From assembly GCF_024734895.1 (NCBI RefSeq), contig NZ_CP091430.1, positions 5,722,501 through 5,786,500 on the forward strand: 64,000 nt of DNA, given 5' to 3'. Of this stretch, positions 1-8,274 are shown one piece after another (the first letter of the stretch is position 1; every line of letters starts with the position of its first letter). The DNA comes from Paenibacillus spongiae (GTDB lineage Bacteria; Bacillota; Bacilli; Paenibacillales; Paenibacillaceae). The position numbers and the translations under genes are program-made. The notes under the pieces are model-generated. The model searched no databases, had not been told where the DNA came from, and worked only from the letters and a program-made list of their open reading frames with translations.

Positions 1-1317
1 GTATCGAATGCGCTGCAAAGCGACATAATCCTTCAATGCCGCGAGCTCTTCATTCAGCGTGACGATTGCGCCTTCCTTGCCGAGATTGTAATGAAGAACG
101 CGGGTGAATATCGAGACGAGCCGGTCGATTTCATCCTGCCCGTTCATGCGGGCAATCCATTGAATCGTATTCAACGTATTATGAATGAAATGAGGATTAA
201 TCTGATGAAGCAGCTTCTCCACTTCCAGGCGTGCCTTCATGCGTTCCTTTTGCTCGATTTCGGCGAACAGTTCCCTGATGCTCGAACGCATCCGGTCGAA
301 CTCATGCAGCACCGTATCGAATTCGCGGATATGCGTCAGATTAAGCTGCGAATTAAATTTATTGCCGGAGATAAGGCGGATTTCTTTCATAATTTTGCGG
401 ATCGGGCGGTACATCGTTCGCCATACCAGTAGAGCAAGCGCTATGCTTAACGCCACGCTTGCCAAACTGATGCTGCCGTATTTCAACAGCCAGGCGCGAA
501 ACTCTTGTTCAAAATCATTCTTTTGAATGGCAACGACGATGCTCCATCCTTGATCGCTGCTTTCTTTAAACAGATAGTCGCCGACGGTCTTGAGCGATGC
601 AAAATCGGATTCGGGCGGGAACCGATCCGGGTCATCGCTGTATGCGACTTTACCGTTTTGATTTAGCAGAACATGCGAGGCAGCCATACCATATTGTTTC
701 TTGCTAATTATTTGTTCGAATAAGAGCAGGTTCGTTTCCAGATACACATATACCGATTGCGGCTTTACTCCGGATACTTCGATGGGTCTGATCATGGAAA
801 AAACGGTATTTTGACTATATTTGTAGCCTGTCGGATGGGGACCGAAAAACGAAGCCCCCTTCGTTTTGGATAACAAGGGGAGACTTTCGATCGCAAAATC
901 ATTGCGAATTTCCCTGTTTTGAAACCGAAACTCCTTCTTATCGGAAAAATAATAGAGCATGACGCCCAAATACGGATTCGTAAAGTTGACCAAATTCATG
1001 TTTTGCTGAATCTCTGTCGTCAGCTGCAGCTGTTCGAATATTCTTCGGGACGAGAACAGCTCGGACAGTGCTTGTCCGACGGTTCCTTCCTGCGAAAGCT
1101 GCAGTGAAGCGTACTCCATATTGCTGAGCGTGTTTTCGAGGTTCACGCGCGTTTGCGACAGCGTATTTTGAATGCCATTTTCGATTTTTTGCTGAAACAC
1201 ATTTTGCAAAGCCAAATAGGAAATCGCCCCCAACAAAAGGAGCGGAATCAATGTGCTCATCAAGAGGGTAACCACCAGCCGCGTTTTTAAGGAGGACCAA
1301 TCAAAGTCAAAGATCAT
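1..1317 (-). CDS. YesM-type sensor histidine kinase, C-terminus cut by window edge
   Basis: Reading leftward from the ATG at 1317 gives 439 open codons that run off the window. Seen: one membrane segment near residues 10-30, an extracellular sensor region of about 250 residues, a second membrane segment near residues 280-300, a HAMP-like stretch, then the His_kinase box LLHQINPHFIHNTLNTIQW with the phospho-accepting His in NPHF. The ATPase domain lies beyond the edge. Its ATG overlaps the stop of the upstream response regulator by 4 bases (ATGA), so the two are translationally coupled. Known: YesM/YesN pairs in Paenibacillus usually control carbohydrate uptake or extracellular enzymes. The ligand cannot be read from the sequence. 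The secreted DUF4855 gene upstream of the pair is a possible but unproven target. Confidence 0.9.
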   Translation of the reverse strand, partial: MIFDFDWSSLKTRLVVTLLMSTLIPLLLLGAISYLALQNVFQQKIENGIQNTLSQTRVNLENTLSNMEYASLQLSQEGTVGQALSELFSSRRIFEQLQLTTEIQQNMNLVNFTNPYLGVMLYYFSDKKEFRFQNREIRNDFAIESLPLLSKTKGASFFGPHPTGYKYSQNTVFSMIRPIEVSGVKPQSVYVYLETNLLLFEQIISKKQYGMAASHVLLNQNGKVAYSDDPDRFPPESDFASLKTVGDYLFKESSDQGWSIVVAIQKNDFEQEFRAWLLKYGSISLASVALSIALALLVWRTMYRPIRKIMKEIRLISGNKFNSQLNLTHIREFDTVLHEFDRMRSSIRELFAEIEQKERMKARLEVEKLLHQINPHFIHNTLNTIQWIARMNGQDEIDRLVSIFTRVLHYNLGKEGAIVTLNEELAALKDYVALQRIRY

Positions 1318-2684
1318 GGAGTCAGCCTGCTCCTTTCATGCGTCTTCCGGTATTCGGCAGGATTGATGCCAACGCGCTCGCGAAATATTTTGCTGAAGTA
1401 TTTATCGTCCTTGTAGCCTGACAGCTCCGCAATCCGGTAAATCGGAAGCGGCGTTGTTTCGAGCAGCGCCTTCGCCTTGTCGATTTGCAAATCTTTCATG
1501 TAGTCGCCAAACGTTCTTCCGGTTATATCCTTGAAGCACTCGCTGAAATAACCGCTGCTCATATTGATTTTTGCCGCGATAAGGTCTCGATTGATACTTG
1601 TATGTTCCAGTTTCTTCATAAAATATAGCGCTTTCATAATAGCGATGATGATTTCGTCAGAATACGCGGACTGCTTCATTCCATTTCGAATCTGGTTTCG
1701 CAGATCGCCAACGCATCGTTTGTATTCCTTCCAGAATCCTGAAGAAAGCCATTCTGCTTCACGTTCGTCCAATTCGCGGTTAGGGAATAACTCACGCCAA
1801 AGCTCTACTGATTGATGCAGCATGTCCCGCAGCTGCCCGGTGTCCGGTTTCGTACGTTCGATCAACGCGATCAGATTGTCCCAAATTTTCTCGTCATGGA
1901 GCCAGTGGTAGGAGAACCATAATTCATCCAGTAAATCGCGGGCATTCCACGCCTGCACATCCTCCGGCAGCGGCAGCTGCAGATCGTATACATTCCGATG
2001 CTGCTCGTATTCATAAAACATGTAATGTCGGATTTCCGATACGGAAGTTTGTTTATTGCCATGCACTTTCAAGAGGATGAATTCATCCGTCCGGGCAACG
2101 AACCGCCGAAGCGCCGCTTCATGAATTGCAGAGGGCACGGACCATATATTGTCTCCCATAGCTGTCGCTGAATGAAAACCCGCATCGTGCAATATGGCGT
2201 AAACATCATCTGGCGCCGCGGGACTTCGTCCGGCAATCAATATAATGGGGCTTTCGTTAGTCCCGTTATTGGAAACCGTCGTTCTGGCCGCTTGATTCAT
2301 TTGCTCGAACTCGATCCTCTGTATAATACGAAGCAGAATGCCGTCCATGTGTTCCTTGTCCAGCTGGGTTTTGACGACATAATCGATTGCTCCTGCGCGC
2401 ATTGCCTCCTGAATATAATCAAAATCCTGATGGCAAGTGAGGACGACGAGCCATGTCATCGGATATTTCATGCGCACGGCCTTCATGAGTTCAAAGCCGC
2501 TCATCACGGGCATGGTCAAATCAACAAACAGAAGATCGACCCGATGCTTCTCCATGAAATCGAGCGCAGCCCGTCCATTCCCCGCTTCTCCGGCAATGTG
2601 CAAGTCATATTTCTCCCACGGCATCGTGGATATAAGTCCTTTGCGCACCAGCCTTTCATCATCCACGATCAGTACATTTAACAT
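1314..2684 (-). CDS. YesN-type response regulator (REC plus AraC HTH)
   Basis: A 456-residue cytoplasmic transcription factor. The N-terminal receiver domain (about 1-120) has the acidic pair D8/D9, phospho-acceptor D55 in FVDLTMP and the conserved K105. The last 100 residues form an AraC double helix-turn-helix, with MSSGYFSECFKDITG in the first half and IAELSGYKDDKYFSKIF in the second. The middle 230 residues are the variable linker typical of the YesN family. The start has a GGTGG Shine-Dalgarno 4-5 bases upstream. It is the first gene of the pair with the kinase at 1-1317, with a 4-base overlap. Phosphorylation by that kinase is inferred from the arrangement. Confidence 0.92.
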   Translation of the reverse strand: MLNVLIVDDERLVRKGLISTMPWEKYDLHIAGEAGNGRAALDFMEKHRVDLLFVDLTMPVMSGFELMKAVRMKYPMTWLVVLTCHQDFDYIQEAMRAGAIDYVVKTQLDKEHMDGILLRIIQRIEFEQMNQAARTTVSNNGTNESPIILIAGRSPAAPDDVYAILHDAGFHSATAMGDNIWSVPSAIHEAALRRFVARTDEFILLKVHGNKQTSVSEIRHYMFYEYEQHRNVYDLQLPLPEDVQAWNARDLLDELWFSYHWLHDEKIWDNLIALIERTKPDTGQLRDMLHQSVELWRELFPNRELDEREAEWLSSGFWKEYKRCVGDLRNQIRNGMKQSAYSDEIIIAIMKALYFMKKLEHTSINRDLIAAKINMSSGYFSECFKDITGRTFGDYMKDLQIDKAKALLETTPLPIYRIAELSGYKDDKYFSKIFRERVGINPAEYRKTHERSRLTP

Positions 2685-2827
2685 TTGTCCACCGCCTCGA
2701 TTTCAGTCTTGTAAAAGAAAGTGCAATGTCATTATAGCATGAAGAAGATCGCCTACCACCCGGCTCTGCTGGCCAGGCAGGGCGACGTCGATACGCTGAT
2801 TCGCACATCCGTTACGTAGTCGCTGAA

Positions 2828-2877
2828 TAAAAAAACTGTCCCGCAGCAGTTATTCCCTACTGCTTGCGGAACAGCTC
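2828..2877 (-). terminator. Rho-independent terminator of the DUF4855 gene
   Basis: An imperfect 15-16 bp stem (arms at about 2839-2853 and 2861-2876) is followed on the minus strand by seven T, just after the stop at 2887. The 140 bases left of it, up to the response regulator, hold no convincing gene. Confidence 0.8.
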
Positions 2878-2886
2878 CAAATCGGT

Positions 2887-5163
2887 CTATGGCAGCTCTA
2901 TGGCGCCTTCGGTCCGTTCGTTCAGTCCATACACTTCAAGCTCGTCAATAAATATGAAACGCTGCAGCGGAACCGTAACCTTCACATACTGAGCGTAAAC
3001 CTTGGTCGCGTCCGGATGGCCGATTACCCCGTCCCGGTCGCCCTTCCAAGCAAAGACTTGCGGCTCGACCGTACGAGTCGTACCCGGTACCGTACGAGAA
3101 AGCGCTTCGCCAACCGGGGTCCACGTGACGCCATCATTCGATACGGATACGGAGATCCGCTCAGGATAATAGATGGCCGCATCGGCATATTCCAGGAAAT
3201 CGGCACGCACAATGCCGATGGACTTCTTCGCGCCGAGATCAAACACAAACTCCCTCGTCGGATCGCCGCCCGCATGTCCTTGCCACTTCCAATCGAACAA
3301 GTCCGTTCCTGCGTAGAAGCCATCCGTCAGCTCCTTGCCGGCATCCGAATAATGCTCAGAGGCAGGAGAAGATGTCGTATAATCGAGCCCCGCTGCCAGA
3401 TTGACCGAACCGTCGGCAGGTCCTCCTTGCTGCTCGGTATAAGTGCCTTTCACGAATTGATACATCCAGTCATAGTTCATGCGAATCTCCGGATCATTAC
3501 TGCGTGCTGCACGGAGCAAAGAGGTAATCCCTTGATAATGCGCCTTGAATGCGTCCTTCATATAGCCGTATTTAACCCCGCCGTTCAGATACTCGGTGTA
3601 CTTGGACCGAAGGGCATAGCTCTTATTCATGTCCTCATCGGTCTCCATCTCGAATCCCATGCCATATTGCTGGACAAGCTGAGCCGTATCTTGAATCCGG
3701 TATTCTCCGTGCGAGAAGAAGAAATGGTTCGGCTGCAGCGCTGCGGCATCGAAGCCGAGCTCCTTCCATTCATGGACAGAGTTGGCCTGGAAATACGGAA
3801 TCCAGAAAAACTTCAAATCCGCTTCATGCACGATGTCGCTTGTCGCCTTGATTAATTCTTTTTCACGCGGCGTTTTGGGCTCGATATTTTCACTCAACCA
3901 ATACAATCCGCTTAACGTCAAATGAGAAAATTCGCTATCTTCCCACTTCTGAAGCAGGTCCTTCACATGCCAGTTAATGACTTTCAGCTTGTTGTTATAT
4001 GCCGCATCAATGCCGATCGAGGCCGAATTGAAGTTTTCGGATATGCCGTCGCCGTCAATGTCGCCAAAGTCCGTCTGCGATTCCACCGGATACGGGATCG
4101 TCAGCACCACTTTAACTTTATGGTCCGGCTGCCCCAGCTTCGCACCGACTTCCTTGACCGCTTCGTTCAAATTGTGCAAATCCCCATCCGCCGCGAACGT
4201 CTTATCCGCATACCAGATCCAATCGCTGCTGTTGGCCGGCGGATCGGTTCCAAATTTGCGGTAGGAAGGAGCATAGTTCGGACAGAACAGCAATCCGTCA
4301 TAGAACCAGTCCTGCGGCTCTCCTTCACTATTGACGTAGCTGATATACGGAATCAGTTCTTCCTTCGTCCAGTCTCCGAGCTGGTCGGAATAGTAACTGT
4401 TGGGCATAAGCACCAGGTTATGAATGCCGCCCGTTGCCTCGCCCGCTTTCAAATACGCAGGACGATCCGGCGGCAGCTTCTTCGCTCCCTTAACTTTGCC
4501 GTCATAACCCCAAATTTCAATCTCATCGATAAAGACGAACATCTCCATCGTGAAGGTGACCTTTACATATCTGGCCAGCGCCTTATCTGCGTTTTTCTTG
4601 GCGTTTTTACCCGGCAGCCCATTCACTTCTCCGTCCCATACATACTGTTCCAATTTAGGCGCCGACCACTCCCAGAACGAGCGGGGAGAGGCGACATGAT
4701 CCAAGTTCGACCAGTCTTGACCATTGGAGGATACGTAATAGGAGACGGCGGTAGGCAGCATAATGCCCGGATCCGTATCGTTCAAGAAATTGGATTTAAT
4801 TTGGCTGATGGATTTCAGTCCGCCAAGATCGAATATGACCTGCCTCGTCATTCCTCTCGGATGCCCCTGCCAAGCCCCGTCCCAAAACTCCAAGCTGCCA
4901 TACTGACCGTCCGTCAGTTCCTTGCCGCTGTCCGGGTAAATCTCATGAGGCTGCTCCGATAACGAGTAATTCAAGCCGAGCGCCAAATTTTTGAGCTGAG
5001 TCGGATTTCCACGATTGTCATCGCCCTCTTCCACACTGCCGTCACCATCATCTTCATAATAGTAGTAATCCTCATCATCGTACTCGTTACCCGCCGATAC
5101 CGTTGAAGCGCTAGCAAATACTGCAAAGCAAATGAAGAGTAAAGCCAACTTTCTAAATTTCAT
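2887..5163 (-). CDS. Secreted DUF4855 protein with two discoidin-like domains
   Basis: The start chosen is the second of two adjacent ATGs (5163), because GGAGG lies 6 bases before it. The longer frame to 5223 has no SD. About 758 residues: a signal peptide (KFRKLALLFICFAVFASAS), a short acidic Tyr-rich stretch (EYDDEDYYYYEDDGDG), an F5/8 type C-like domain (about 55-225), a central DUF4855 domain (about 235-580) and a second F5/8-like domain (about 590-755). The two flanking domains resemble each other: both have EIYPDSGKELTDGQYG/EHYSDAGKELTDGFYA and an FIDEIEIWGYD-type end. DUF4855 is a glycosidase-like family without a settled activity; a role in extracellular glycan binding or turnover is inferred. 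Its own terminator follows. Confidence 0.85.
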   Translation of the reverse strand: MKFRKLALLFICFAVFASASTVSAGNEYDDEDYYYYEDDGDGSVEEGDDNRGNPTQLKNLALGLNYSLSEQPHEIYPDSGKELTDGQYGSLEFWDGAWQGHPRGMTRQVIFDLGGLKSISQIKSNFLNDTDPGIMLPTAVSYYVSSNGQDWSNLDHVASPRSFWEWSAPKLEQYVWDGEVNGLPGKNAKKNADKALARYVKVTFTMEMFVFIDEIEIWGYDGKVKGAKKLPPDRPAYLKAGEATGGIHNLVLMPNSYYSDQLGDWTKEELIPYISYVNSEGEPQDWFYDGLLFCPNYAPSYRKFGTDPPANSSDWIWYADKTFAADGDLHNLNEAVKEVGAKLGQPDHKVKVVLTIPYPVESQTDFGDIDGDGISENFNSASIGIDAAYNNKLKVINWHVKDLLQKWEDSEFSHLTLSGLYWLSENIEPKTPREKELIKATSDIVHEADLKFFWIPYFQANSVHEWKELGFDAAALQPNHFFFSHGEYRIQDTAQLVQQYGMGFEMETDEDMNKSYALRSKYTEYLNGGVKYGYMKDAFKAHYQGITSLLRAARSNDPEIRMNYDWMYQFVKGTYTEQQGGPADGSVNLAAGLDYTTSSPASEHYSDAGKELTDGFYAGTDLFDWKWQGHAGGDPTREFVFDLGAKKSIGIVRADFLEYADAAIYYPERISVSVSNDGVTWTPVGEALSRTVPGTTRTVEPQVFAWKGDRDGVIGHPDATKVYAQYVKVTVPLQRFIFIDELEVYGLNERTEGAIELP

Positions 5164-5380
5164 CATACACCTCCGCCAAATGGTTATCTTACAGCCAAAC
5201 ATAGATCTGTGCTGCATTTCCAATTATAGTGATATGCTCAAGTACAGTGCTATGAATATGGTCCGAGGGTTTTGCCATATCATCCATATGGCCGTTCGAT
5301 TGCGTTCTTCCGCTGAACGGCAGCCTTATTTTTCCTATAACCCGTTCTTCGTTGGTCATATGACGTGCAGTTTATTACAC

Positions 5381-5428
5381 AAAAAAAGATGGGAGGCCCA
5401 TGATCGCATGGGCCTCCCATCTTTTTTT
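5381..5428. terminator. Strong perfect-stem terminator, readable on both strands
   Basis: A 15-bp perfect stem with an ATCG loop (5388-5421) is flanked by seven A on the left and eight T on the right, so it can terminate in either direction. It sits just downstream of the acetyltransferase remnant read on the minus strand and is probably that gene's original terminator. Confidence 0.85.
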
Positions 5429-5439
5429 TCTTCTCATAT

Positions 5440-5809
5440 TCATCTGCTTTGCAGGTAAATGTCAGCTTCGCAGGCAGTTTTCAGTCGAGTAATGTCTTTT
5501 TTAACCTAAAATCCGAGAAGTCCCCACCTCTAAACTTCCTAACTCACGTAGTGAGCGTGTAGGTGGGGGATGAATCGGTGCTTTTAGTATTCTGTTTGCC
5601 GACAAATATACGAACGTACATTCCTTCTTTTTTGGTATAATCGACGAATGGGGGTGATCACGTGAATAAGGCTTATCGGTTAGGTTATTAGATATGTCCT
5701 GGGAAGCCCCCACTTCTATAAGTGGTGGGAGCATGTCACGATGCTCTTCTAAGCAAGCAATCAGCGATGCAGCCGCTCCCTTCCTTCGGGCAGCTGCTTC
5801 AACATACAT
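5440..5809 (-). pseudogene. GNAT acetyltransferase remnant split by a mini-IS
   Basis: The minus strand from 5809 reads MYVEAAARRKGAAASLIACL followed by EEH, matching the acetyl-CoA-binding motif A of GNAT acetyltransferases (RRKGAA in the R/Q-x-x-G-x-A position). This is interrupted by the element at 5505-5739. Joining base 5740 directly to base 5504 keeps the frame open and gives a tail ending ADIYLQSR and a TGA at 5440-5442. The N-terminal half is gone: an in-frame TGA lies two codons before the Met. Seen: motif, junction and stop. Inferred: the family assignment, from one short motif. Confidence 0.65.
5505..5739 (+). mobile_element. IS200/IS605-type mini-element with tnpB start but no tnpB body
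   Basis: A 235-bp element. The left end has a subterminal hairpin (CCCCACCT at 5522-5529 pairing with AGGTGGGG at 5560-5567, with an inner CTCAC/GTGAG). It is followed by a TATAAT at 5636-5641, a GGGGGTGAT SD and a GTG at 5662 beginning VNKAYR, the usual TnpB N-terminus, but the frame stops after nine codons. The right end has a second hairpin (5705-5730) and ends ATGTCAC, like the right ends and guide-RNA 3' ends of tnpB elements. It lies directly after TTTAA (5500-5504), a TAM-like target motif, with no target duplication, as expected for this family. Nearly all of tnpB is deleted, so it could move only in trans. Confidence 0.75.
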
Positions 5810-5832
5810 CTGTCAGGTATAGCCATAATGCA

Positions 5833-5858
5833 GAAAGATCCGCCGTGGCGGATCTTTC
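5833..5858. terminator. Terminator hairpin downstream of nagA
   Basis: A perfect 12-bp stem with a GT loop (GAAAGATCCGCC paired with its complement), 44 bases past the nagA stop. The T-rich tail is better on the plus strand (TATTATTTT) than on the minus strand. Confidence 0.6.
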
Positions 5859-5901
5859 TATTATTTTCATTATGTTATAGGTGTTTCGTCCGTACTAATA
5901 A

Positions 5902-7053
5902 TTAGGCGCGACGGTATACGACATTGCCTTTCACGGCCGTCAATAACACTTCAAAAGCTTCATTCATCAAAACGAAGTCCGCATCAGCGCCCGGAGCGAT
6001 CCGTCCTTTGTTGACCAGGCCCAACAAGTCCGCCGGCGTTTGAGTTGCCATCGTCACGGCATCTTTCAACGATATTCCGGAGCGAACGGTCTTCGCCAAT
6101 GCCTCGTTCATCGTCACGGTGCTTGATGCAAGCGTACCATCGGTTAATGTGGCCACTCCTTGCGAAACCCTGACCTCATGTCCGCCAAACAGGTACAACC
6201 CATCCCCCATCCCCATCGCTTGCAGAGCATCTGTAACAAGAACCATTCTATCGGCTCCCTTCTCCCGATGCATCAACCGGACGATGGCCGGATGAAGATG
6301 TACGTCGTCGACAATAGCTTGGACGCTGACGTGCTCTTCTTCGAATGCGGCGACAATTAAGCCGGGGTCGCGGTGATGGATGGGCCGCATCCCGTTAAAG
6401 CAATGCGTAACATGACTCGCGCCGCATCGAAAAGCATGCTTGGCTTCTTCGTATGTAGCATCTGAATGAGCAATGGATATGATAATTCCGCGGGATTTCA
6501 AGTACTCGATCATCTCAGTGCCGCCTGGAAGCTCTGGCGCCAAAGTGACCATTCGAATCAGCGATCCCGATTTTTGTAAGATCATATCCATTTCATCCAG
6601 GTCGGGGTGACGTAAATACCGTTCGTTCTGCATGCCTTTACGTTTCGCGTTCAAGTATGGGCCTTCGATATGAATGCCTGCGATTTGCGCTCCGGGCTCA
6701 TGGCCCATGACACGGGAGACACTTGAAATCATACGGAGGAGGTCATCCAAGGACGATGAAACGGATGTTGCCAAGAATGAGGTGCAGCCCGACTTGGCGC
6801 ACTCTCTTGAAACGGTTTCTACGCTTTGAATCGTACCATCCATCATGTCATGGCCTGCGGCACCGTGAATATGCACATCAATCATGCCGGGAATAAGGAG
6901 GTGTCCATGACCATCGATTTCGAAATCGGCCGAATCGGGGCATGAATCCCCGTCATGAACCGATTCAATTCGGCCGTTTCGAACCGTTACGCACCCCGGT
7001 GCAAGCTCATGGCCGCTGATCAAACGTGCGTTCCGGATAAGCACAGTTGTCAT
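5902..7053 (-). CDS. nagA: N-acetylglucosamine-6-phosphate deacetylase
   Basis: Removes acetate from GlcNAc-6-phosphate to give glucosamine-6-phosphate, a step in amino-sugar catabolism and cell-wall recycling in the cytosol. About 383 residues, the normal length. Seen: the amidohydrolase metal motif DVHIHGAAGHD, GIHIEGPYLN, SIAHSDATYEEA, THCFNGMRPIHHRDPG (two-His and substrate region), and LVTDALQAMG with the catalytic Asp. The start is set at the ATG at 7053 because AGGAG lies 10 bases before it; the ATG at 7077 has none. It stands alone: no nagB or GntR-type regulator is next to it, which is unusual for the pathway. Confidence 0.95.
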   Translation of the reverse strand: MTTVLIRNARLISGHELAPGCVTVRNGRIESVHDGDSCPDSADFEIDGHGHLLIPGMIDVHIHGAAGHDMMDGTIQSVETVSRECAKSGCTSFLATSVSSSLDDLLRMISSVSRVMGHEPGAQIAGIHIEGPYLNAKRKGMQNERYLRHPDLDEMDMILQKSGSLIRMVTLAPELPGGTEMIEYLKSRGIIISIAHSDATYEEAKHAFRCGASHVTHCFNGMRPIHHRDPGLIVAAFEEEHVSVQAIVDDVHLHPAIVRLMHREKGADRMVLVTDALQAMGMGDGLYLFGGHEVRVSQGVATLTDGTLASSTVTMNEALAKTVRSGISLKDAVTMATQTPADLLGLVNKGRIAPGADADFVLMNEAFEVLLTAVKGNVVYRRA

Positions 7054-7102
7054 TCCGATTTCGCTCCTCGAATTCATTTAGAATCGTTGTCCTATAAGCA
7101 GC

Positions 7103-7336
7103 TTACACCCTGACTTTGGGAGTTCGCAAGATAACAGTTTCATCGGCCCGGTGCAGCACCTCGAACAAGCGCGCCGAAGGCGCATGATCCAGCTTAACAG
7201 TTAGTACCCCCGATTCGGCATTCCAGCGATTCGTTGAGCAAATGCGCCTGCTAAGCGACGATTATCGAGCCTATCAGGAGACGCTCGCCCGCCTGCAGCG
7301 GGACTTGAATATGCGTTATGACGATAAGGGCTGCTG
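7103..7336. pseudogene. Two possible gene ends in the nagA to membrane-protein gap
   Basis: This 313-base gap (7054-7367) holds two open gene-like tails. On the minus strand, from about 7235 to the stop at 7103-7105, it reads NRWNAESGVLTVKLDHAPSA and ends RTPKVRV. On the plus strand, from about 7225 to the TGA ending at 7336, it reads QRFVEQMRLLSDDYRAYQET and ends NMRYDDKGC. Both look like coding C-termini but have no start or SD. The families were not recognised. They may be leftovers of deleted genes. Confidence 0.35.
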
Positions 7337-7367
7337 ACATTCTGACCGAATCATATATAACCTGATC

Positions 7368-8081
7368 TCATGGCTTCTTTCTGCACGCTCTGCTCGACGG
7401 AGCCTTGCCGGCAGAGCGCTTTAGCCAGTAATAACGATGCAGCTCCAGGATAAAGTGAAACATAATGAAAGCTAACATGGTATACACGCACATCAGAATG
7501 ATCGTTACCGTCTCCTCGCTTACGAACATTAACGAGAGATTGGCCAGGAGATAGCCAAGCCCGGTCAGCGCGGTTAGTGAAACCATGGGCATGCCCGTAC
7601 GGTCTTGGCGCTGCTTTGGCGGAGATTCCAGCTTCCGGATATGTGACCGCGCATAGTGATAAAGGGCAAATCCGTAGGCAGTGAACGATACAAGCGCATA
7701 CCAAGGAGTCGTCAGACGAAGCCCGCTATAGGCAAGCTTCTGGGTTACGATCATAAATCCCGCCGAGCAGACAAGGCCAAACACACCCCGGAACAAGACG
7801 TAATTCAGCTGCAGCTTCCGGGGAGCTATAATGAGGGCCAGAGCCCATACGTTCATGACAATAAGCGCCGGAATCAGAAGATAAGCATACAGCGGCACGT
7901 ACGGCACGCTGAGCACAGGGATCACCAGAAACAGGTTAAGGAAAAAAAGCACCAATACCGCTGCGTTTAACCTGATACCGCTCGCCGGATATAAGGAGAG
8001 ATAGGCTTGGAGCGCCTTCCGGTTATATTTCGTTCCCTCGCGGACTTGGCTTTCAACTTGGGTTATATGGTGTTCAGCCAT
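7368..8081 (-). CDS. Six-pass membrane protein of unknown function
   Basis: 237 residues with a cytoplasmic N-terminus (about 1-35) and six hydrophobic segments (about 40-60, 65-88, 98-115, 123-140, 165-182 and 188-210), ending in a basic tail (KRSAGKAPSSRACRKKP). A good SD (AGGTGG, 9 bases) supports the start. No catalytic motif or known family was recognised. The ATG touches the TAA of a 21-codon frame upstream (TAAATG), so translation may be coupled to it. Confidence 0.7.
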   Translation of the reverse strand: MAEHHITQVESQVREGTKYNRKALQAYLSLYPASGIRLNAAVLVLFFLNLFLVIPVLSVPYVPLYAYLLIPALIVMNVWALALIIAPRKLQLNYVLFRGVFGLVCSAGFMIVTQKLAYSGLRLTTPWYALVSFTAYGFALYHYARSHIRKLESPPKQRQDRTGMPMVSLTALTGLGYLLANLSLMFVSEETVTIILMCVYTMLAFIMFHFILELHRYYWLKRSAGKAPSSRACRKKP

Positions 8082-8147
8082 TTACTTCAACCACCTCGAA
8101 ACGTTAAACCGCGTTCGCTTGACCTCATGCCCGACGATGTCCTCCAC
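8082..8147 (-). CDS. Possible 21-residue leader peptide
   Basis: A GTG at 8147 with a strong SD (GGGGAGG, about 7 bases before) opens a 21-codon frame beginning VEDIVGHEVKRTRF. Its TAA directly abuts the ATG of the membrane protein. The sequence is basic with no known family. Support is the SD and the stop-start junction only; it may just set translation of the next gene. Confidence 0.35.
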   Translation of the reverse strand: MEDIVGHEVKRTRFNVSRWLK

Positions 8148-8208
8148 GGATCATCCTCCCCACTATTCAAAGCCATTTCCAATAGGATACCTTAGATATT
8201 CCTTACAA

Positions 8209-8250
8209 AGAAACCCGAATTCCCATTGAGACGAGAATCCGAGTTTCTTC
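8209..8250 (-). terminator. Terminator of the ThuA/Gfo operon
   Basis: An imperfect stem of about 15 bp (AGAAACCCGAATTC against GAGAATCCGAGTTTCTT) with a TTTCTTTGT tail on the minus strand, just after the oxidoreductase stop at 8275. Confidence 0.65.
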
Positions 8251-8274
8251 CAGGCCGCTTTTCAACATATAAAA

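Noticed and set aside
2747-2827. 26-codon plus-strand frame (MKKIAYHPALL)
   Set aside because: No SD and no family. It could be gene debris but nothing supports a call.
5132-5458. 108-codon plus-strand frame upstream of the DUF4855 gene
   Set aside because: It overlaps the DUF4855 signal-peptide region and the strong terminator at 5381-5428; no SD.
5662-5691. Functional tnpB gene
   Set aside because: The frame stops after nine codons, and no nuclease motif is found between it and the right end.
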